From NCBI GenBank assembly GCA_004298915.1, contig SCTE01000376.1:1-6063 (forward strand): a stretch of DNA of 6,063 nucleotides, given 5' to 3'. The translations under genes and the position numbers were made by a program. Each line of letters begins with the position of its first letter. The stretch's first letter is position 1. This DNA is from Chloroflexota bacterium (GTDB lineage: Bacteria > Chloroflexota > Limnocylindria > Limnocylindrales > CSP1-4). Shown piece by piece: positions 1-5,152 of this stretch. The notes under the pieces were generated by a model. The model did no database searches. It saw only the letters and a list, made by a program, of their open reading frames with translations, and was not told where the DNA came from.

Positions 1-62
1 GGATCAGCCATGCGCAGATGCGGTGTCGTGCATGGCCCGATGCTAGCGGCCCGGCGGCGGAT

Positions 63-98
63 GCGGTCACTCGCGGTCACTCGCGGTCACTCGCGGTC
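63..98. repeat. 10-bp tandem direct repeat, about 3.6 copies
   Basis: Three exact head-to-tail copies of GCGGTCACTC occupy 63-92, followed by a partial fourth copy GCGGTC at 93-98. The period of 10 bp is close to one helical turn, so each copy faces the same side of the DNA. It is not a multiple of three, so the copies would be read in different frames if translated, which argues against selection at the protein level. The array ends about 15 bp before a -10-like box and so covers the -35 region and upstream of the first gene. It may be an operator (iterated binding site), or simply a slippage-generated microrepeat. The repeat itself is certain; the regulatory role is inference. Confidence 0.85.
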
Positions 99-113
99 TC
101 GTCGCCGAGCGGC

Positions 114-119
114 TACGCT
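114..119 (+). promoter_or_regulatory. -10-like box TACGCT, probably giving a leaderless transcript
   Basis: TACGCT fits the TAnnnT form of a housekeeping -10 element. Its last base is only 6 nt before the GTG at 126, so a transcript starting at the usual distance would begin at or within a base or two of the start codon. No Shine-Dalgarno lies at a useful distance before 126, which agrees with leaderless translation. No convincing -35 hexamer is visible; the 10-bp repeats occupy that region. Confidence 0.45.
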
Positions 120-125
120 CCGTCC

Positions 126-1154
126 GTGAAGCCTCGCAGGTTGCTGCGCGCCGCCATCCGACTGGCCATCCGGGGTGCGTTCGGCGTGCTGGTGCTTGCC
201 ATCGCGATCGGCAGCGCCGGCATCGTGGCGCTGTGGTCCCATCCGCCCGGAACGGAGGCGCGGGCCGAGCTGACCTGGGCCGGCGACACGAAGCTTGGCG
301 CCTCGCTCGATGCGGCGCAGTCCGACCTGACGGCGATCGCCGCCGACACGGATCGGCTGGCGGTCCTGGCGCGCGGGGCGATCGGATCGCTGACGGCCGA
401 TGACCAGGCGCCGTTCGGCGAGGCGCTGTCCCAGGGAACGACGGTCGCCAACGCCATCGAGGCAGACTCCGCGGCGCTCCGCCAGACCCTTGCCGACCTC
501 CCCGGCGCCGAGCCCACGGATGCCCTGGCCTACGGCGCCGATCTCCTCGCGAGGCGTTCCGACTTGATTGCCGCGCTCGACGCGACGCAGGGCCTGGGGC
601 GATCGTGGGTCACGCTCACGGGCATAAGCCTCGAAGCGTCCACCCTGATCTCGCTCCTTGCGGCCCACGATTCGACGGTCGCGGCGGCGGCGGCGCAAGG
701 TCGTGCGACGGACTATGTCGGCGCCCTCGCGACCCTCGATTCGGCCATCGCCCGGCTCGACGACGCGCTGACGATCCGGAACCGGCTGGCGAACACGACC
801 GACGTCGAGACGCTCGATGACTGGATGGGTCGTAATCGGGTCTACGACCAGGCCCTGATCGCGCTCTATTCAGCGCTCCGCGGTTCCGGCGGGGTCATCG
901 ATGACGCGGTCCGGGCTGCCTTTCGTGAGGAAAGTCGGGCGAGGGCCGATCTCCCGCCGGACACGCGTGGGCTGGTCGTGATCCTCGCGGATATCGGCCG
1001 GGGCGGGTTGAACCAGGCCGTCATCGCGATCGACCAGGCACGTGCGCGCCTCAGCCTCGCCCTCGACAAGATCACCTCGCTCGGCGGCGTCGGCCCGGAT
1101 GCGGCGAGCCCGACGGCGAGCCGCCCGGTTGGGCGGGTGCGAGCCGCCGCCTGA
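126..1154 (+). CDS. Unrecognised single-pass membrane-anchored protein
   Basis: I do not recognise this protein. From the GTG at 126 it is 342 residues. A short basic N-terminus (KPRR, with Arg also at 8, 12 and 16) precedes one hydrophobic segment at about residues 17-37 (GAFGVLVLAIAIGSAGIVALW), which looks like a signal anchor that leaves the rest outside the membrane. The remainder is rich in Ala, Leu, Asp and Arg, with repeated helical stretches (for example LDAAQSDLTAIAADTDRLAVL), so a mostly alpha-helical extracytoplasmic domain is likely. The last 20 or so residues are low-complexity (Ala, Ser, Pro, Arg). There are no cysteines and no catalytic motif that I can name. The frame stays open upstream to the window edge, with an ATG at 18, but that extension would translate the 10-bp repeat and place the membrane segment about 36 residues further in, so I prefer 126. 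It appears to be a single-gene unit; pepA has its own upstream elements. Function is unknown. Confidence 0.7.
   Translation: MKPRRLLRAAIRLAIRGAFGVLVLAIAIGSAGIVALWSHPPGTEARAELTWAGDTKLGASLDAAQSDLTAIAADTDRLAVLARGAIGSLTADDQAPFGEALSQGTTVANAIEADSAALRQTLADLPGAEPTDALAYGADLLARRSDLIAALDATQGLGRSWVTLTGISLEASTLISLLAAHDSTVAAAAAQGRATDYVGALATLDSAIARLDDALTIRNRLANTTDVETLDDWMGRNRVYDQALIALYSALRGSGGVIDDAVRAAFREESRARADLPPDTRGLVVILADIGRGGLNQAVIAIDQARARLSLALDKITSLGGVGPDAASPTASRPVGRVRAAA
1121..1136 (+). terminator. GC-only hairpin at the 3' end of the first gene
   Basis: CCGCCC (1121-1126) and GGGCGG (1131-1136) form a perfect 6-bp stem around a GGTT loop, ending 16 nt before the stop codon at 1152. There is no T-tract, and it lies inside the coding sequence, so it could equally be codon-driven. 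A weaker 5-bp stem (CCTCG 1155-1159 with CGAGG 1172-1176) follows the stop. Confidence 0.2.
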
Positions 1155-1192
1155 CCTCGCGGGCGGGCAGTCGAGGCCCCATCGGCCTGCGA

Positions 1193-1198
1193 TACACT
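1193..1198 (+). promoter_or_regulatory. -10-like box TACACT upstream of pepA
   Basis: TACACT matches TAnnnT and sits in the 106-bp gap between the first gene and pepA. Transcription would begin near 1205, giving a leader of about 56 nt that contains the whole inverted repeat at 1218-1251. No good -35 hexamer is present at 16-18 bp spacing, so the call rests on the -10 and on position. Confidence 0.4.
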
Positions 1199-1217
1199 CG
1201 GGTTCAACACATCGGCC

Positions 1218-1251
1218 CCTCCCGGCACGTTCGGAGCGGCCTTCCGGGAGG
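1218..1251 (+). promoter_or_regulatory. RNA hairpin that would sequester the pepA ribosome-binding site
   Basis: CCTCCCGG (1218-1225) is the exact reverse complement of CCGGGAGG (1244-1251), with an 18-nt loop. The right arm contains the strong Shine-Dalgarno GGGAGG (1246-1251), which lies 9 nt before the GTG start at 1261. In RNA all six Shine-Dalgarno bases would be paired. The geometry suits translational control, but no ligand or protein is indicated. The inverted repeat is seen directly; the regulatory meaning is inference. Confidence 0.5.
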
Positions 1252-1260
1252 TAGTGATTC

Positions 1261-2775
1261 GTGCGCGTGCGCGTGACAGTCGATCAACCATGGGACATCC
1301 CGGGCGACGTCCTGGTCGTGCCGATCGCCGGGGACGCCGACTGGAGCGGCCCGCTCGGTGAGCTCGATCGACGCTCGCGAGGCGAACTGCGAGCCCTCGA
1401 GGCCTTCGGCGAACTTCGGACCAAGCGCTTCACCTCGGCACTCGCGGCGGCCGGCGATGTCAGGGCCCAGCGGATCCTGCTCCTCAGTGTCGGGCCGGCC
1501 GATCGCCTCGATCGCGAAACCGTCGTCCGATCCGCTGCGGCGGCGATGCATCGCCTGTCGGGACGGCACGCGAAGTCGATGGTCTTCTGGCTCGAGCCGC
1601 TCATCGGCGCGATGGATGCCGACCTCGAGACCGTCACCGCACTCGTGGCGCGCGGGGTCGTCGAGGGCAGCTACGACCCGGCGACGATCTATCGCGACAA
1701 CGTCAAGACCGCCCCGCCGGTCCTCGACGACCTGACCCTCGTGGCACCTGCCTCGGCCAATGCGACCGCCCTGACCGCGGCCGCGACGCGTGGCCAGATC
1801 ATCGGAGAAGGAGCGAACCTCGCCCGGACCCTCGCCAATCGCGCGTCGAACGACGTCAGCCCCGAGGTCCTGGCCGAGGAGGCCTGGGCGCTCGGCAAGG
1901 AACACGGGCTGTGGGTCGACGTCATCGGCCCCGAGAAAGCCACCGAGATGGGCATGGGCATGTTCATGGCCGTCGGGCGCGGCAGCGACAACCCGCCCCG
2001 GATGATCGTCATGCGCTCCGGCAAGAAGGGTGAGCGTGATGCCCTCGACCGCCACCTGGCCATCGTCGGCAAGGGCGTCTGCTTCGATTCGGGCGGGATC
2101 AGCATCAAGCCATCCGATCGGATGGAAGAGATGAAGATGGACAAGACCGGCGCGTGCACGGTGATCGCGGCCATCGCGACCGTCGCGAGGCTCGCCCCGG
2201 GCACGCCCCTGCTCGCGGTCGCGCCCGCGGTCGAGAACATGCCGGGGCCGCATTCGACGCGCCCCGGTGACCTGGTCAAGGCACTCAACGGCAAATGGGT
2301 CGACATCACGAACACCGATGCCGAGGGTCGCCTGATCCTGGGCGATGCGATGACCTATGCCGAGCAGCTGGGCGCAACCCACCTCGTTGACGTCGCGACG
2401 CTCACCGGGGCGGTGTCCCGAGCCCTCGGCGACATGGTGGCCGGCGCGTTCGGCAATGAGCAGGCCTGGACGGACGAGGTCCTCGGTGCCGGCTCGCGCG
2501 CGGGTGAACGGTTCTGGCAGATGCCGATGGTCGAGGACTACTGGGTCGACATGGAGTCGTGGTACGGCGACATGATCAACAGCGGCAGCGGCGAGGGCGG
2601 CCTCATCAAGAGCGCCCTGTTCCTCCGCGAGTTCGTCACCAGGCCATGGGTCCACCTGGACATCGCCGGGACCGCCTACTACACGAAGACCAAGCCGTTC
2701 GCGGCGCGCGGGGCGAGCGGCTCGTCGCACGCCACGCTGGTCGAACTCGCCCTCGCCGGAGCCCGGGCCGGGTGA
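1261..2775 (+). CDS. pepA: Leucyl aminopeptidase, peptidase family M17
   Basis: This cytosolic di-metal aminopeptidase releases N-terminal residues, preferentially Leu, from peptides; the family is hexameric. At 504 residues it matches the usual length. The variable N-terminal domain spans about residues 1-165 and the catalytic domain the rest. All active-site residues are visible. The metal ligands are K271 and D276 (in VGKGVCFDSGG), D294 (in EMKMDKTGA), and D353 and E355 in the family signature NTDAEGRL (351-358). The catalytic residues are K283 (in GGISIKPS) and R357. These positions are each one more than in E. coli PepA. The GTG at 1261 is chosen because GGGAGG at 1246-1251 is 9 nt upstream. 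In-frame GTGs at 1267 and 1273, in a GTGCGC repeat, are worse spaced. The A24 peptidase gene follows after 39 bp and is probably co-transcribed. E. coli PepA also binds DNA; nothing here shows whether this one does. Confidence 0.96.
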   Translation: MRVRVTVDQPWDIPGDVLVVPIAGDADWSGPLGELDRRSRGELRALEAFGELRTKRFTSALAAAGDVRAQRILLLSVGPADRLDRETVVRSAAAAMHRLSGRHAKSMVFWLEPLIGAMDADLETVTALVARGVVEGSYDPATIYRDNVKTAPPVLDDLTLVAPASANATALTAAATRGQIIGEGANLARTLANRASNDVSPEVLAEEAWALGKEHGLWVDVIGPEKATEMGMGMFMAVGRGSDNPPRMIVMRSGKKGERDALDRHLAIVGKGVCFDSGGISIKPSDRMEEMKMDKTGACTVIAAIATVARLAPGTPLLAVAPAVENMPGPHSTRPGDLVKALNGKWVDITNTDAEGRLILGDAMTYAEQLGATHLVDVATLTGAVSRALGDMVAGAFGNEQAWTDEVLGAGSRAGERFWQMPMVEDYWVDMESWYGDMINSGSGEGGLIKSALFLREFVTRPWVHLDIAGTAYYTKTKPFAARGASGSSHATLVELALAGARAG

Positions 2776-2786
2776 ATCCGGCAGAG

Positions 2787-2808
2787 CTCGGCTGAGCGCC
2801 GCCGAGAG
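2787..2808 (+). promoter_or_regulatory. Hairpin and weak ribosome-binding site between pepA and the A24 gene
   Basis: CTCGGC (2787-2792) and GCCGAG (2801-2806) form a perfect 6-bp stem with an 8-nt loop in the 39-bp gap. The only Shine-Dalgarno-like bases for the next gene, GAGAG (2804-2808), lie 6 nt before the ATG and are partly inside the right arm. A ribosome finishing pepA at 2775 would come close enough to disturb the stem, so translational coupling is plausible. There is no T-tract, so a terminator is less likely. Confidence 0.35.
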
Positions 2809-2814
2809 CGCCCG

Positions 2815-3462
2815 ATGACGTCGCTCCTGGTCGTTGCGCTCGTGGCGGGTGGCGCCTGGGGCCTGGTCGCGGACCGGATCGCGGCCCGCTGGCCTGCCCA
2901 CGAGGATGGATCGGTCCGGGGCACGGACTGGCGAACCGCGGCGGTCGTCCTCTTCGGCGCCCTGGCACCGGCCCTCGTGGTCCTCAAGTACGAGCAGGAG
3001 CCCGGCGCGCTCGCCTACGTGGGGCTCCTCGTCCTCGCGCTGACGCTGCTGTTCGCGACGGATCTCGACCAGCGCCTGCTGCCCGACGTCATCACGCTGC
3101 CGATCGTCGCCTACGCGCTGGTCGGCTTCGTGACCGGGATCGGGCCGTTCGTCCGCTCGCCGGGCGACCTCCTCGTGGCCGCGATCGTGGCCCTGGCTGT
3201 TCCCGTCCTGCTGTTCGTCGTCGCGATCCCGTTCGGAGCCGGCGCCATCGGGATGGGCGACCTGAAGCTCCTGTTCGGAATCGGGTTGCTGGCGGGAGCC
3301 ATCCGGCTCGTGGCGACGGTCATCGTCGGCGCCCTCGCCGCTGCCGTCGGGATCGTCGTCCTCCTCGTCCTCCGGCGGATCACGCTCAAGAGCTACGTGC
3401 CGTACGGGCCGTTCCTGATCATCGGCACGGTCTGGGCGCTGACGGTGTCGAAGGCCATCTGA
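2815..3462 (+). CDS. A24 family (type IV prepilin-type) aspartic peptidase, short form
   Basis: This is an integral membrane aspartic protease of the family that cleaves the leader peptide of type IV pilin-like and type II secretion pseudopilin precursors. The protein is 215 residues with about six or seven hydrophobic segments (roughly 2-19, 42-58, 66-82, 92-110, 117-139, 152-180, 197-213). The first catalytic Asp is D83 in FATDLDQRLLPD, matching the family's D-x-D-x3-LPD block. The second is D149 in GMGDLKLLFG, matching GxGDxKL. The ending YVPYGPFLIIG matches the family's C-terminal block. The N-terminal methyltransferase domain of bifunctional enzymes such as PilD is absent or reduced to about 40 residues (ADRIAARWP, then DWRT), and there is no cysteine anywhere, so no zinc-binding CxxC pairs. 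It is shorter than PilD-type enzymes (about 290 residues). No pilin or secretion gene lies in the window, so the substrate is unknown. The ATG at 2815 is 39 bp after pepA. Confidence 0.9.
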   Translation: MTSLLVVALVAGGAWGLVADRIAARWPAHEDGSVRGTDWRTAAVVLFGALAPALVVLKYEQEPGALAYVGLLVLALTLLFATDLDQRLLPDVITLPIVAYALVGFVTGIGPFVRSPGDLLVAAIVALAVPVLLFVVAIPFGAGAIGMGDLKLLFGIGLLAGAIRLVATVIVGALAAAVGIVVLLVLRRITLKSYVPYGPFLIIGTVWALTVSKAI

Positions 3463-3463
3463 T

Positions 3464-3477
3464 CTCGCCCGCGCGAG
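3464..3477 (+). terminator. Short hairpin just after the A24 gene stop
   Basis: CTCGC (3464-3468) pairs with GCGAG (3473-3477) around a CCGC loop, starting 2 nt after the stop codon. The stem is only 5 bp and no T-tract follows. The position suits the end of the pepA-A24 unit. A 10-bp palindrome, CCCGATCGGG (3488-3497), lies a little further on and overlaps where the -35 of the next promoter would be. Confidence 0.25.
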
Positions 3478-3518
3478 CGCGCAGGCCCCCGATCGGGTTC
3501 GGTCGTGACAGGGTGGGG

Positions 3519-3524
3519 TATGAT
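3519..3524 (+). promoter_or_regulatory. -10-like box TATGAT upstream of the M23 hydrolase gene
   Basis: TATGAT differs from the TATAAT consensus at one position and is the best -10 in the window. It lies in the 172-bp gap before the hydrolase gene and would start transcription near 3531, leaving a leader of about 104 nt. The -35 region at 17 bp spacing (3496-3501, GGTTCG) is poor and overlaps the end of the palindrome at 3488-3497. Confidence 0.5.
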
Positions 3525-3546
3525 CCGGCCGTTGCCGGTAGTCGTT

Positions 3547-3570
3547 CCAACGTGGTGCCCAACGTGGAGC
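3547..3570. repeat. 12-bp tandem duplication in the hydrolase leader
   Basis: CCAACGTGGTGC (3547-3558) is followed directly by CCAACGTGGAGC (3559-3570), identical at 11 of 12 positions. It lies in the untranslated leader, about 16-40 nt after the expected transcription start. It could be a paired protein-binding site in DNA or RNA, or a neutral duplication. Confidence 0.7.
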
Positions 3571-3618
3571 GGCGGTCTCACCCGGCGAGCGAACCGAACG
3601 CGAAACCTCGCACGCGAC

Positions 3619-3636
3619 GGAGATCGTTCGCACGAT
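3619..3636 (+). promoter_or_regulatory. Ribosome-binding site and start-codon hairpin of the M23 gene
   Basis: GGAG at 3619-3622 is the likely Shine-Dalgarno, 12 nt before the ATG at 3635, longer than usual. Between them, ATCGT (3623-3627) and ACGAT (3632-3636) form a perfect 5-bp stem with a TCGC loop, and the right arm includes the first two bases of the start codon. The hairpin could lower initiation by hiding the AUG. The stem is short and may not persist under the ribosome. Confidence 0.35.
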
Positions 3637-5017
3637 GACGACGCCACTCTTGCGCCGCCGAACGCCTGACCAGCGGGGCTGGTCCCGGCCGATCCACCGC
3701 GGGCCGGGCCGCGGCGTCCTGCTGTTCCTGGTCATGACGACACTCCTCGGCGGCGCCTTCGTCGCGACACCCGTCCGCCCGGTGTCGGCCGATGCCCTGT
3801 CCGATGCCATCGCGAAGCAGAAGGCCCTCGAGGCGCAGATCGCGAAGCAGAAGGCGCAGGTCACGAACCTGACCCGCCAGCAGAAGGCCCTCGCGACCGC
3901 CCTCGCCTCGACGAAGTCGTCGCTCTCCAAGGTCAACGCCGACCTCGCGGCCGTGCGGGCTGAAGTGGTCCAGGCCACGGTCGCCGTGGCCACAGCGCAG
4001 GCCCAGGTCCAGGCCCTCGATGCCCAGGTTGCCAAGCTCGACCTCGAGCTGTCGGATCTCGAGTCGCGCGAGTCGCGCAAGCTCGACGAGCTGGCCGCCC
4101 GCAAGGCCCTCCTGGCCGACCGGATCCGGCAGGCGTACGACACGGATCGGACCTCGATGCTCGAGACCTTCCTGTCCGGCGAGACCTTCACGGACATCCT
4201 TGCGGAGGTCTCCTACCACCTCGATTTCGCGCAGCAGGACCGGGAGCTCGCCGAGCAGATCGTCGCTGACCAGAAGGTCCTTGCCGTGCTCCACGGGACC
4301 GTCGAGGCGACCCGGGCCCAGACCGACTCGCTCAGGACGGCCGCGACGGCCCAGCACGAGCAGCTCCGCACGCAGCTCGCGTCGCTCGCCGATTCCCAGG
4401 CCCGGCTGGCCGCCCTGGAGAAGGAGACCAAACGGCTCCTGGCCCTCCAGCAGGCGGCCTATGCGCAGATGGCCAGGGACAAGACCAGGCTGGCCGCGGC
4501 CATCATCGCCAGCGAGAAGGCCGAGGCGGCGCTCCAGCAGCAGATCGACAGGATCGTCGCCGAACGGGCGAAGGGCGGGTCCATCCCGTCGATCTACAAC
4601 GGCACGCTCGACTGGCCGATGAGCGGGACGGTCACCCAGGAGTTCGGGTGCACCGGCTTTGCGTGGGAGCCACGGGTCGGGAACTGCGCCCACTTCCACA
4701 AGGGCATCGATATCGCCGCTCCGCTGTACACGCCCATCCGTGCCGCCGGCCCTGGGGTGGTGGTCTTCGCGGGGCCCAACCCGTACGACCCTGTCCCGAA
4801 GGCGTGGATCGTGGTCATCGCCCACTCGTCGGAGCTCGTGACGTGGTACGCCCACGTTGACAACAAGGCCCATCCGCCGCGAGTCAAGGCAGGCGATTCC
4901 GTCGTGGCCGGGCAGATCATCGCGTATGAGGGCATGACCGGACGGACCACGGGCCCGCATCTCCACTGGATGGTCGAGTTCCGCGACACCTTCGTGAACC
5001 CCCGCCTGTTCCTGTAG
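3635..5017 (+). CDS. Secreted coiled-coil peptidoglycan hydrolase with LytM/M23 domain
   Basis: This is a 460-residue exported zinc metallopeptidase expected to cut peptide crosslinks in peptidoglycan. The N-terminus has a basic stretch (to R26), a hydrophobic core at about 28-44 and a likely signal peptidase site after VSA (A52). Residues about 55-310 are a long charged coiled coil, which includes a 10-residue repeat (IAKQKA twice, encoded by identical 17-bp stretches at 3809-3825 and 3839-3855). A short non-coiled break (SMLETFLSGETFTDILAEVS, 174-193) resembles the middle of PcsB/CwlO-type domains. The M23 domain covers about 325-460. Zinc ligands H355 and D359 (HKGID) and H444 (HLH), and catalytic H407 (WYAHVD) and H442, are all present, so it should be active, unlike EnvC-type activators. 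The only two cysteines, C339 and C351, flank the loop just before HKGID. Proteins built this way are often controlled by FtsEX; no ftsEX is in the window. It has its own promoter region. Confidence 0.93.
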   Translation: MTTPLLRRRTPDQRGWSRPIHRGPGRGVLLFLVMTTLLGGAFVATPVRPVSADALSDAIAKQKALEAQIAKQKAQVTNLTRQQKALATALASTKSSLSKVNADLAAVRAEVVQATVAVATAQAQVQALDAQVAKLDLELSDLESRESRKLDELAARKALLADRIRQAYDTDRTSMLETFLSGETFTDILAEVSYHLDFAQQDRELAEQIVADQKVLAVLHGTVEATRAQTDSLRTAATAQHEQLRTQLASLADSQARLAALEKETKRLLALQQAAYAQMARDKTRLAAAIIASEKAEAALQQQIDRIVAERAKGGSIPSIYNGTLDWPMSGTVTQEFGCTGFAWEPRVGNCAHFHKGIDIAAPLYTPIRAAGPGVVVFAGPNPYDPVPKAWIVVIAHSSELVTWYAHVDNKAHPPRVKAGDSVVAGQIIAYEGMTGRTTGPHLHWMVEFRDTFVNPRLFL

Positions 5018-5032
5018 GCCCGGTCTCGGGCC
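5017..5032 (+). terminator. GC hairpin at the stop codon of the M23 gene
   Basis: GGCCCG (5017-5022) pairs exactly with CGGGCC (5027-5032) around a GTCT loop. It starts at the last base of the TAG stop. No T-tract follows, so a classical intrinsic terminator is not shown, although GC-rich bacteria often have such U-poor hairpins after genes. Confidence 0.4.
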
Positions 5033-5104
5033 GGGAGCCGATCCGCACGGGACGTGGCGCCGGCGCCCCGATCCAACCGGCGATCCACGGACTGAACCCG
5101 GTGC

Positions 5105-5110
5105 TACGAT
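5105..5110 (+). promoter_or_regulatory. -10-like box TACGAT upstream of glgC
   Basis: TACGAT matches TAnnnT and lies in the 135-bp gap between the hydrolase and glgC. Transcription would begin near 5117, giving a leader of about 36 nt. No recognisable -35 is found at 16-18 bp spacing. A 12-bp perfect palindrome, GGCGCCGGCGCC (5056-5067), lies about 50 bp upstream of the expected start. Confidence 0.4.
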
Positions 5111-5140
5111 CGAACCAGCCGCACCACGGCAAGCTCAGCT

Positions 5141-5146
5141 GAGGAG
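5141..5146 (+). promoter_or_regulatory. glgC ribosome-binding site, which decides a GTG start
   Basis: GAGGAG at 5141-5146 is a good Shine-Dalgarno. It abuts the ATG at 5147 with no spacer, which would not work for initiation there, but is 6 nt from the in-frame GTG at 5153. The GTG is therefore preferred, removing two residues (MR) from the ATG-based protein. A 10-bp palindrome, CTCAGCTGAG (5134-5143), overlaps its left end. Confidence 0.65.
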
Positions 5147-5152
5147 ATGCGC

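Noticed and set aside
7..36. 7-bp inverted repeat GCCATGC / GCATGGC near the left edge
   Set aside because: The 16-nt loop and short arms are common by chance, there is no T-tract, and the upstream gene is not in view.
1542..1555. 14-bp perfect palindrome GGCGATGCATCGCC
   Set aside because: It is inside pepA coding sequence and about one such palindrome is expected by chance in 6 kb of this composition.
3635..3715. Twin-arginine signal in the M23 hydrolase (RRR near the N-terminus)
   Set aside because: The residues after RRR (TPDQRG) do not fit the Tat consensus and the run is far from the hydrophobic core; a Sec signal is more likely.
1204..4197. A 997-codon open frame on the minus strand
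   Set aside because: It lies opposite three plus-strand genes with clear catalytic motifs, its composition is Arg/Asp/Gly-rich and without recognisable domains, and long antisense frames are expected where codons end in G or C.
3578..4966. A 462-codon minus-strand open frame
   Set aside because: Antisense shadow of the M23 hydrolase; biased low-complexity composition with no motif or signal.
5056..5067. 12-bp palindrome GGCGCCGGCGCC upstream of glgC as an operator
   Set aside because: A few 12-bp palindromes are expected by chance at this GC content; kept only as a note with the glgC promoter.
5039..5087. Three CGATCC copies before glgC
   Set aside because: CGATC is very frequent throughout the window and the spacing (30 and 12 bp) is irregular.
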